A stretch of DNA of 64,000 nucleotides from Azospirillum fermentarium (GTDB lineage: Bacteria > Pseudomonadota > Alphaproteobacteria > Azospirillales > Azospirillaceae): positions 829,501-893,500 of the forward strand of contig NZ_JAOQNH010000002.1 of assembly GCF_025961205.1 (NCBI RefSeq). The letters are read 5' to 3'. The translations under genes and the position numbers were made by a program. Below, piece by piece: positions 57,864 through 64,000 of the stretch (positions are counted from its first letter, which is position 1; the number at the start of each line of letters is the position of its first letter). The notes under the pieces are model-generated. The model worked only from the letters and a program-made list of their open reading frames with translations, was not told the origin of the DNA and did no database searches.

Positions 57864-58763
57864 GTGCGCGTTCTCGTCACCGGCGGCAACGGCTTCATGG
57901 GCGCGTGGATCATCCGCCGCCTGCTGGCCCGCGGCTGCCACGTCCGGGTGTTCGACCAGACCGAAGACCGCCGGCTGGTGGACGCCGTGGCCGGCCACGG
58001 CGCCGCCCACGGCGTCACCCATGGGGTCTCATGGCACACGGGCGACATCGCCCGAAGCGCCGACGTGGCCGCCGCCATGGACGGCTGCGGCGGGGTGGTC
58101 CATCTGGCCGGGGTGCTGACGCCGTTCTGCGCCGCCGACCCGGTGCGGGGAGCGGAAATCAACCTGATCGGCACGCTGAACGTGTTCGACGCCGCCATCG
58201 CCCACGGGCTGGACCGGGTGATCTACACCAGCAGCGCCGGGGTGTTCGGCCCCGACGATCCGGTCAACCCGGCACCGGCCAGCCACTACGGCGCCTTCAA
58301 GCTGGCGTGCGAGGGCAGCGCACGCGCCTATTGGACCGGGCGGGGGATGCCCAGCGTCGGCTTCCGCCCCTTCATCGTCTATGGGCCGGGGCGGGAAACC
58401 GGGGTCAGCGCCGGCCCGACGCTCGCCTGCCGCGCCGCGGCACAGGGGGAGAGTTATACCATCCCCTTCACCGGCACCGTCGGCATGGTCTATGTGGAGG
58501 ATGTGGCCGCGGCCTATGAATCCGCCCTGTTCGGCCCCTGCACCGGCGCCCGCGTGGTCAATCTGGCGGGCGAACCGGCCTCCATGGACACCATCGTCGC
58601 CCTGATCCGGGACCAGATCCCGGACGCCGCCCTTTCCTGCGCCGGGCCGCCGCTGCCCATCACCCCCGGCGTGGTCTCCGACCCGATGGATGCACCCGCG
58701 ACCCCGCTTGCCGAGGGTCTGGCCCGCACCATCGCCTTCTACCGACAGGTGGCTGCGCACTGA
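57864..58763 (+). CDS. NAD-dependent epimerase/dehydratase family protein (extended SDR)
   Basis: Extended SDR of 299 residues. The cofactor motif is VTGGNGFMGAWIIRRLL at the N-terminus; VVHLAGVL at about 75; catalytic YxxxK appears as HYGAFKLACE; the C-terminal part contains FRPFIVYGPGRETG. The usual second-strand aspartate (VFDQTED) favours NAD. The start is GTG with GAGGGAGG ahead. It is the last gene of the plus-strand operon, just before a large structured terminator. It could reduce, epimerise or dehydrate a ring intermediate. Confidence 0.86.
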   Translation: MRVLVTGGNGFMGAWIIRRLLARGCHVRVFDQTEDRRLVDAVAGHGAAHGVTHGVSWHTGDIARSADVAAAMDGCGGVVHLAGVLTPFCAADPVRGAEINLIGTLNVFDAAIAHGLDRVIYTSSAGVFGPDDPVNPAPASHYGAFKLACEGSARAYWTGRGMPSVGFRPFIVYGPGRETGVSAGPTLACRAAAQGESYTIPFTGTVGMVYVEDVAAAYESALFGPCTGARVVNLAGEPASMDTIVALIRDQIPDAALSCAGPPLPITPGVVSDPMDAPATPLAEGLARTIAFYRQVAAH

Positions 58764-58783
58764 CGTCCACGCGCCACCAACCT

Positions 58784-58877
58784 TGCCCCCGTCCCGGCGC
58801 GGTTCCCCGGCTGCCCCGTCTCCTCCCTGGGGACAGCCTGGGCCCTCCCCGCGCGCTACCGGGACGGGGGCATTTTT
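58784..58877 (+). terminator. Large structured terminator of the plus-strand catabolic operon
   Basis: A 14-bp perfect stem TGCCCCCGTCCCGG (58784-58797) / CCGGGACGGGGGCA (58859-58872) is followed by TTTTTC. The 61-nt apical part has further pairing (GCGCGG/CCGCGC and CCCC/GGGG). This is an intrinsic terminator with an unusually long, branched loop. Confidence 0.8.
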
Positions 58878-59190
58878 CTGTGATGGCATTGCTGCATTCA
58901 AATGAATGAAAGAGACTGCATAGCTCACGAAAGCAATACGACAGATCATGCTCCTGTAGCATTACTATGATAAATGCATAGATCATCAATCGAAAGATTG
59001 ATAAGGATCTCTATGACTTGAGAATCGTCTAGACTCTCAAGCCACATCGATATATAAACGGCATTATAAAATAAAAATTCATAGATAGCACATAATGGGT
59101 AATGCCCATTATTTTTGCGATGTGGCTGAAGTCCACTCTTGATCGACTTTTAAACGTGCCTTCTCCACCGCAGAAATCAGGAGCCTGACA
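58878..59190 (+). promoter_or_regulatory. AT-rich, hairpin-rich leader upstream of the chemoreceptor
   Basis: No gene is seen. The composition is foreign to the window: bases 59041-59100 are 30% GC by hand count. Three perfect stems lie in a row. ATCAATC-GAAA-GATTGAT (58985-59002) has a GNRA tetraloop. CTTGAGA / TCTCAAG (59017-59041) is the second. GCCACATCG / CGATGTGGC (59041-59049 and 59118-59126) encloses ATAATGGG / CCCATTAT plus a TTTT run. It could be a regulatory 5' leader with an attenuator, or a transferred fragment. I found no match to a known riboswitch consensus. Confidence 0.55.
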
Positions 59191-60876
59191 ATGGAAACCT
59201 TCAAGAATTGGCCGCTTCCCAAGAAGCTCCTTGTCGTGTTTTCATTTTTGGTTTCAATATCGCTGGCTGTTTCTCTGACAACTTACGCCAATTTATCAAG
59301 TATTGAGAAATCAAATAATTGGAATAGCCACAGCCATGAAGTCTTGGAAACAAGCGAGAAAGCCATTTCCTTCATAATAGACCAGGAAACTGGCCTTCGT
59401 GGATACATCATAGCAGGAAACGAAAAATTTCTTGATCCGTATTTGTCTGGGCGTCAGAATTTCTCGAAATCTTTTGAACGTTTGAAAGACCTGACATCCG
59501 ACAACCCCCTTCAGCAGCAACGGCTGAACGACATCCGCGGTCATGTCGAAAAATGGTGGTCCGATATTGCGGAGCGGGAAATATCGCTGATGGCGAAGCC
59601 CGAAACCCGCCCGCAGGCCAGCGCGCTGGAGGCGTCGGGCGCCGGCAAGGCATACATGGATTCCATCCGTGAAATCTTGAACACCTTCGACGATGCCGAG
59701 CGGGCCTTGCTCCAGAAACGGGCCGAGGAACAAGCCCGTGCCTTTTCGCTGTGCTACACGTTCAATCTGCTTGGCGGCGGCATCCTGCTCGTCATGGCCG
59801 CCGGCATGGGCTTCCTGCTCACGCGCAGCATTGCCACACCGATCCGCACCATGACGGCGATCATGAAGGAATTGGCCGCCGGCAACGACAACGTGGATGT
59901 TCCCGGCCTGGGCCGCCGCGACGAGGTGGGCACCATGGCGCAGGCGGTCGAGGTCTTCAAAAGAAACGCCATCGAACGCAGCGCCCTGGAGGAACGGGAA
60001 AGGCAGGAACAGGCCCGGCGTGCGGAACGGGCCCGGACCATCGAAACCCTGACGGCGCGCTTCGACAAGACCGTGACGGAAACCCTGGGCGTCGTGGCCG
60101 GGGCCAGCACCGAGCTTGAGGCGACGGCCACATCCCTGTCCTCCACGGCGGGGCATTCCACCGCGCAGGCCACCGCCGTGGCCGCCGCCGCCGAACAGAC
60201 GTCGGCGAATGTTCAGACCGTCGCCACCGCAACCGAAGAGCTGTCCTCGTCCATCCGGGAAATTGCCCGCCAGATCGCCGAAGCCGCCTCAATCTCCGAG
60301 GAGGCATCGAGCAAGGCCGCCGTCACCAACCAGCTGGTGACCAGCCTGGCGGCCGCCGCCGACCGGATCGGCGAGGTGGTCCGGCTGATCAACGACATCG
60401 CCAGCCAGACCAACCTGTTGGCGCTGAACGCCACCATCGAGGCCGCCCGCGCCGGCGAGGCCGGAAAGGGGTTCGCCGTGGTGGCCAACGAGGTGAAGAA
60501 TCTGGCCAACCAGACGGCACGGGCCACCGACGACATCAGCCAGCAGGTGACGGCGGTGCAGGAGGAAACCCGCAACACCGTTGCCGCCATTCAGGACATC
60601 TCCACCACCATCGAGCAGATCCGGCGGATCTCCACCGGCATTTCCTCGGCCATCGAGGAACAGGGGGCCGCCACCGCCGAAATCGCCCGCAACGTGCAGC
60701 AGGCGGCCCAGGGAACCCAGCAGGTGAGCAGCAACATCGACGGCGTTTCGCAAAGCGCCGCCGCCACCGGCACGGCGGCCCAGCAGGTTCTGTCCTCCGC
60801 CGGCCAATTGTCCAAGAACGCCGACCACCTGCAGCGCGAGGTCGAGGAATTCCTCACATCGGTGCGGGCGGTCTGA
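59191..60876 (+). CDS. Methyl-accepting chemotaxis protein with CHASE3-type sensor
   Basis: Chemoreceptor of 561 residues. The first membrane segment is about 12-33, then a helical CHASE3-like periplasmic domain (about 38-180) with [19 protein letters not shown], a second membrane segment about 186-210, HAMP (about 211-265), and a cytoplasmic signalling domain. The hairpin tip is [28 protein letters not shown], the CheA/CheW contact site. The first ~110 codons are AT-rich (20 of 60 bases G/C at 59281-59340) while the signalling half has normal high GC, so the gene looks like a mosaic. The start has AGGAG 8 bp upstream. Its place between two arms of the catabolic cluster suggests chemotaxis to the pathway substrate, but that is inference. 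Confidence 0.92.
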   Translation: METFKNWPLPKKLLVVFSFLVSISLAVSLTTYANLSSIEKSNNWNSHSHEVLETSEKAISFIIDQETGLRGYIIAGNEKFLDPYLSGRQNFSKSFERLKDLTSDNPLQQQRLNDIRGHVEKWWSDIAEREISLMAKPETRPQASALEASGAGKAYMDSIREILNTFDDAERALLQKRAEEQARAFSLCYTFNLLGGGILLVMAAGMGFLLTRSIATPIRTMTAIMKELAAGNDNVDVPGLGRRDEVGTMAQAVEVFKRNAIERSALEERERQEQARRAERARTIETLTARFDKTVTETLGVVAGASTELEATATSLSSTAGHSTAQATAVAAAAEQTSANVQTVATATEELSSSIREIARQIAEAASISEEASSKAAVTNQLVTSLAAAADRIGEVVRLINDIASQTNLLALNATIEAARAGEAGKGFAVVANEVKNLANQTARATDDISQQVTAVQEETRNTVAAIQDISTTIEQIRRISTGISSAIEEQGAATAEIARNVQQAAQGTQQVSSNIDGVSQSAAATGTAAQQVLSSAGQLSKNADHLQREVEEFLTSVRAV

Positions 60877-60877
60877 G

Positions 60878-60921
60878 GCGGCTTCTTCGGGGCGCCCGTC
60901 ACGGCACCCCGAAGAAGCCGC
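60878..60921. terminator. Hairpin between the convergent chemoreceptor and SDR genes
   Basis: GCGGCTTCTTCGGGG / CCCCGAAGAAGCCGC, a 15-bp perfect stem with a 14-nt loop, begins 1 bp after the chemoreceptor stop and ends 5 bp before the SDR stop. It probably serves both genes although neither side has a T-run. Confidence 0.65.
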
Positions 60922-60926
60922 ATGCC

Positions 60927-61700
60927 TCAGCCGGCGGCGTCTCCGGCATCGCCGAACGCCTGCCACCCGCCATCGACGGTGAGCGTGGTGCCGGTGATGT
61001 AGCCGGCCTGGGGCGAGGCCAGGAACCACGCCGCCTCGGCGATGTCCATGGGATCGGCCACCCGGCCCAGCGGAATGCGGCGCTTCAGCCGGGCCATGTC
61101 GATCTTGCCCGTCTGCTCCAACCGGCGCACCAGATCGGTGCCCACGTACCCCGGTGCGACCGCGTTGACCCGGATGCCGGCCCCCGCCCATTCGCACGCC
61201 ATGGAGCGGGTCATGGACAGGATCCCCGCCTTGGCCGCGCCATAGGCATTGCGCCGCGGCAGCCCCACCAGCCCGGCGATGGAGCCGATGTTCACGATGG
61301 CCCCGCCGCCGTGGCCCATCATCACCCGCACCGCTTCCCGCGAAGCCAGGAAGGTGCCGGTCAGGTGAATGTGCAGGATGCGTTCGAACGTGCCCACCGT
61401 CTGCTCCAGCGTCGGCAGCAGGCTGTCGCCGATGCCGGCGTTGTTGATCAGCGCGTCGATACGACCGTAACGTTCGGCCACCGTTGCCACCATGGCCGTC
61501 ACATCCTCCTCCCGCGCCATGTCGGCGGTGACGGCCATGTGACCGCCGGGGGAGAGGTCTTCCAGTTCGCCGGCCCGCTCGATGGCGCGGTCATGGTCGA
61601 TATCGACGATGGCGATGCGGTGGCCCCCGGCGGCGAAGCGCCGGGCCATGGCCCAGCCGATACCGTCGGCGGCACCGGTGATCAGCGTGACGGGGGTCAT
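60927..61700 (-). CDS. Short-chain dehydrogenase/reductase (SDR 3)
   Basis: Classical SDR of 257 residues: cofactor motif TGAADGIGWAMARRF, second-strand aspartate in IVDIDHDRA favouring NAD(H), NNAG at about 90, catalytic Tyr/Lys in YGAAKAGILSM, and LTVDGGWQAF near the C-terminus. The start overlaps the stop of SDR 4 as ATGA, so the two are translationally coupled. It is the last gene of the right-hand minus-strand operon. A role in interconverting ring alcohols and ketones is likely but unproven. Confidence 0.88.
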   Translation of the reverse strand: MTPVTLITGAADGIGWAMARRFAAGGHRIAIVDIDHDRAIERAGELEDLSPGGHMAVTADMAREEDVTAMVATVAERYGRIDALINNAGIGDSLLPTLEQTVGTFERILHIHLTGTFLASREAVRVMMGHGGGAIVNIGSIAGLVGLPRRNAYGAAKAGILSMTRSMACEWAGAGIRVNAVAPGYVGTDLVRRLEQTGKIDMARLKRRIPLGRVADPMDIAEAAWFLASPQAGYITGTTLTVDGGWQAFGDAGDAAG

Positions 61701-62512
61701 CGGGCGGCTCCTTCATAACCGGGGCGGGGGATCAGGTTCATCAGGCCGCGGGTGAAGCCGCCGTCCACGGTGACCGCCTCCCCGTTGACGTAGCTTGAGC
61801 GCGGGCTGGCCAGAAAGGCGACGGCATCGGCGATGTCCTGCGGCTGGCCGATGCGGCGGGTGGGCACCACGGCACAGCGCGCCGCCATCACGCCCGGCGC
61901 CTCGTAGAAGCTGCGGGTCATGGGGGTCTGGATCATGCCGGGAGCCACCACGTTGCTGCGCACCCCCTGCGGCCCCCATTCCAGCGCCAGTTGCCGCGAC
62001 AGCATCGCCACCCCGGCCTTGCTGACGCTGTAGGCGCCGCTGAACCCCTGGGGGTGGTCGGCGGCGATGGAGGCGATGTGGACGATGCTGCCCCGCCCCA
62101 TCGCCCGCATTCCCGCCCCGAACACCTGTGCAGCGAGGAAACAGCCGGTCAGGTTCACCGCCAGAAGCGCGTTCCATTCCTCCAGCGGCAGGTCCGCCAG
62201 CGGCCCCGGACGCAGCAATGCGGCGTTGTTCACCAGCACCCCGCACGGCCCCAGCGTGTCCGCGATGCGCGCCGCCGCGGTCTCCAGGCTGCCGCGGTCC
62301 GACACGTCGCAGGCCAGCGCCAGGGCGGAGCCGCCCGACGCGATGATCTCCCCCGCCGTCTCGTGCGCCGGGCCTTCGGAACGGTCGAGCACCGCCACGC
62401 GGGCACCGGCGGCCGCCAACGTCACCGCCACCGCCCGCCCGATGCCGCCGCCCCCGCCGGTCACGGCGCACACCGTGCCGGACAGACCCAGCCAATCCTG
62501 TTGCTCGGCCAT
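61697..62512 (-). CDS. Short-chain dehydrogenase/reductase (SDR 4)
   Basis: Classical SDR of 271 residues: cofactor motif TGGGGGIGRAVAVTL, second-strand aspartate in AVLDRSEG, NNAALL, catalytic Tyr/Lys in YSVSKAGVAML and VTVDGGFTRGL near the end. It is close in style to SDR 2 (both have LALEWGPQGVR / LAQEWGPQGVR and PGM-TP-TR), so the two may be paralogues with related substrates. It starts 3 bp after the NIPSNAP gene and overlaps SDR 3 by 4 bp. Confidence 0.88.
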   Translation of the reverse strand: MAEQQDWLGLSGTVCAVTGGGGGIGRAVAVTLAAAGARVAVLDRSEGPAHETAGEIIASGGSALALACDVSDRGSLETAAARIADTLGPCGVLVNNAALLRPGPLADLPLEEWNALLAVNLTGCFLAAQVFGAGMRAMGRGSIVHIASIAADHPQGFSGAYSVSKAGVAMLSRQLALEWGPQGVRSNVVAPGMIQTPMTRSFYEAPGVMAARCAVVPTRRIGQPQDIADAVAFLASPRSSYVNGEAVTVDGGFTRGLMNLIPRPGYEGAAR

Positions 62513-62515
62513 GGC

Positions 62516-62848
62516 TTACCCCTCCCGCCCGGTGACAGAGGGCAGCAGCGCCCGCCGGACGATGCGGTTTTCCTGCGCCACGATCAGCGAGCCGGACGCC
62601 TTCAGATACGCCGGCCAGTCGGGGTCGGCATTGCGCGCCTCGCACCGCCGCTCCATGTCGGCCAGGCTGTCGTATTCCCACAGATGGACCACCTGGTTGA
62701 GCGGCCCGAGGTCGCTGACATAGAAGCCGATGGGCGGGTTCAGGTGGCGGAGCTGCACCGGCATCGCCAGCCGGTCGAAGATCTCCAGGAATTCCGGGAT
62801 GCGCCGCAGGGCGATGGTGTAGGTTCGCAGATCGACAACGGGCTTCAT
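62516..62848 (-). CDS. NIPSNAP-family protein (single domain)
   Basis: A 110-residue single NIPSNAP domain: MKPVVDLRTYTIALRRIPEFLEIF at the start, then GFYVSDLGPLNQVVHLWEYDSLADMERR, the family signature region. The ATG overlaps the stop of flavoprotein 3 (ATGA), so the two are coupled in translation. It is the short counterpart of the two-domain protein at 55583-56197, which also follows a KSTD-like flavoprotein. The biochemical role is unknown. Confidence 0.85.
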   Translation of the reverse strand: MKPVVDLRTYTIALRRIPEFLEIFDRLAMPVQLRHLNPPIGFYVSDLGPLNQVVHLWEYDSLADMERRCEARNADPDWPAYLKASGSLIVAQENRIVRRALLPSVTGREG

Positions 62849-64000
62849 GCGGTGATCTCCGCAGAGGTGGGGGCGGCGGCGGGGGTGGTGTCGGGCAGTG
62901 TGATGGCGTCGCCGGCCAGATGCCGGCCCAGCACATAGCCGAAGGTCATGATCGGCCCCAGCGTGATGCCGGCGCCGGGGTAGTTGCCGCCCATGATGCT
63001 GGCGGCGTCGTTGCCCACGGCGTACAGCCCGGCCACCGGCGCCCCGTCCTGCCCGATCACCCGCCCGCAGCGGTCGGTGCGCACCCCGGCGAAGGTGCCG
63101 AGGTCGCCCATCAGCAGCTTGACCGCGTAGAACGGCCCCTGCCGGATCGGCCCGACGCACGGGTTGGGATGGTGGTCGGGATCGCCGAGATAGCGGTTGT
63201 AGGCGGTGGTGCCACGCCCGAAATCCGGGTCGCTGCCCTGGCCGGCGGTGCGGTTGTAACGCTCCACCGTGCGTTCCAGCCCGGCGGCGTCGATGCCGGT
63301 GGCGCGCGCCAGATCGGCCAGCGTCCGCCCCCGCACCAGATAGCCCGACCGCAGATAGAGGCTGAGCGGCAGCGGGAACGGCTTGGCGAAACCGATGCCG
63401 TATTTGCGCACCGTGGGATGGTCGCAGATCAGCCACGCCGCGGTTTCCCGCTCGCCCGCGCAGGTGCGGATCATCGCCTCGCCCACGTCGTGGTACGAAT
63501 GGCTTTCGTTGACGAAACGCTCGCCCCGGCGGTTGACGGCGATGACGCCGGGCTTGAAGCGGTCGATCAGGTGGGGGAATACCCCGGTCGTGGTGGCCGA
63601 CAGCCGCACCTTCGACACCGGAATCCACGCCGCCGGGTTGGACAGCCGCTCCACGAACGCCGCCCCGGCCCCCAGCGCCATGCGCACCCCGTCGCCGGTG
63701 TTGGCGGCGGGGGCCGGCGACACATGCTCGCCGCCGCGCTGCACATGGGGGAAGTGCTTGGCCCGCAGCGCCGCGTCCTGGGGGAAGCCGCCGCAGGCCA
63801 GCACCACGGCACGGTCGGCGGTAATGCGCACGTTGCGGCCCTGGTGCTCCACCACCGCCCCGGTCACGCGGCCATCGGTGCGGATCAACTCGCGGGCCGG
63901 CGCCTCGGTCCAGATGGGAATGCCGAGGTCCAGCGTCGATTTCGCCAGCCGGGCGGCCAGCGCGTTGCCGCTGGTCAGCCGCATCCCCCGCCGGTGCAGC
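62845..64000 (-). CDS. KSTD-like FAD dehydrogenase 3 (N-terminal part outside the window)
   Basis: About 385 C-terminal codons of a third flavoprotein of the same family; the first ~200 residues with the N-terminal FAD motif lie beyond the right edge. Visible: LTSGNALAARLAKSTLDLGI, a VLACGGFPQD strand, FVNESHSYHDV, and the C-terminal GLYAVGNDAASIMGG, then YPGAG, which keeps the ketone-binding Tyr/Gly pair. It aligns by eye over its length with flavoprotein 2. It heads an operon with NIPSNAP, SDR 4 and SDR 3. Together the three flavoproteins suggest successive ring desaturations or several related substrates. Confidence 0.87.
   Translation of the reverse strand, partial: LHRRGMRLTSGNALAARLAKSTLDLGIPIWTEAPARELIRTDGRVTGAVVEHQGRNVRITADRAVVLACGGFPQDAALRAKHFPHVQRGGEHVSPAPAANTGDGVRMALGAGAAFVERLSNPAAWIPVSKVRLSATTTGVFPHLIDRFKPGVIAVNRRGERFVNESHSYHDVGEAMIRTCAGERETAAWLICDHPTVRKYGIGFAKPFPLPLSLYLRSGYLVRGRTLADLARATGIDAAGLERTVERYNRTAGQGSDPDFGRGTTAYNRYLGDPDHHPNPCVGPIRQGPFYAVKLLMGDLGTFAGVRTDRCGRVIGQDGAPVAGLYAVGNDAASIMGGNYPGAGITLGPIMTFGYVLGRHLAGDAITLPDTTPAAAPTSAEITA

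Noticed and set aside
58985-59126. c-di-GMP (GEMM) riboswitch ahead of the chemoreceptor
   Set aside because: The position and GAAA tetraloop fit, but the conserved GEMM core sequences are not found.
44078-64000. Steroid degradation cluster
   Set aside because: The flavoproteins resemble 3-ketosteroid 1-dehydrogenase, but no side-chain beta-oxidation, KshAB or HsaA-D-type genes are present, and the importer is of Liv type.

Overview
The window is GC-rich chromosomal DNA from an alphaproteobacterium, most likely an Azospirillum-like member of the Rhodospirillales. This rests on the codon bias (dense C/G third positions), the style of the housekeeping proteins (AcnA, Eno, EF-P, SuhB, GabT/GabD) and the density of sensory genes. 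The assignment is by recognition, not by database search.

Layout. 1-1.4 kb: the 3' part of a large serine recombinase, whose frame closes inside the first of two identical tRNA-Glu(TTC) genes; this is the edge of an integrated element. 1.5-10.8 kb: a cytoplasmic PAS histidine kinase with a dead receiver plus a separate receiver protein, aconitase, an orphan polyamine-type binding protein and a divergent membrane histidine kinase. 10.8-14.5 kb: housekeeping genes prmA, epmA, efp and suhB. 14.6-18.1 kb: a three-gene envelope-motor cluster (OmpA-like, MotA/ExbB-like, coiled-coil MotB/OmpA-like). 18.1-23.5 kb: thioesterase, TetR, then eno, nnrD, a histidine phosphatase and a diguanylate cyclase. 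23.9-27.6 kb: gabD-gabT with a divergent XRE-cupin regulator. 27.6-34.4 kb: two TetR paralogues around a universal stress protein, and an AcrAB-type RND pump. 34.5-39.3 kb: tricarballylate utilisation genes tcuABC with a divergent GntR regulator. 39.4-42.4 kb: an acetyltransferase and an Orn/Lys/Arg decarboxylase.

42.5-64 kb is the most unusual part: a catabolic cluster that I cannot match to a described pathway. It has a Liv-type ABC importer in which LivM, LivG and LivF are fused into one 857-residue protein. It also has an AroE-like dehydrogenase with altered substrate and cofactor residues, and a Gfo/Idh/MocA dehydrogenase. Three flavoproteins related to 3-ketosteroid 1-dehydrogenase keep the catalytic Tyr/Gly motif, and two of them are each followed by a NIPSNAP protein. 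Four classical SDRs, one extended SDR, a xylose-isomerase-like TIM barrel and a universal stress protein complete the enzyme set. An IclR regulator sits beside a divergent promoter whose 17-bp spacer is itself a perfect palindrome. A chemoreceptor with an AT-rich sensor half and an AT-rich, hairpin-rich leader sits between two arms of the cluster.

Working model (inference): the cluster imports a small carboxylated alicyclic compound, oxidises ring hydroxyls to ketones (SDR, AroE-like, Gfo/Idh), desaturates the ring next to the ketone (KSTD-like flavoproteins), and possibly senses it by chemotaxis. No acyl-CoA or side-chain genes are seen, which argues against a steroid substrate.
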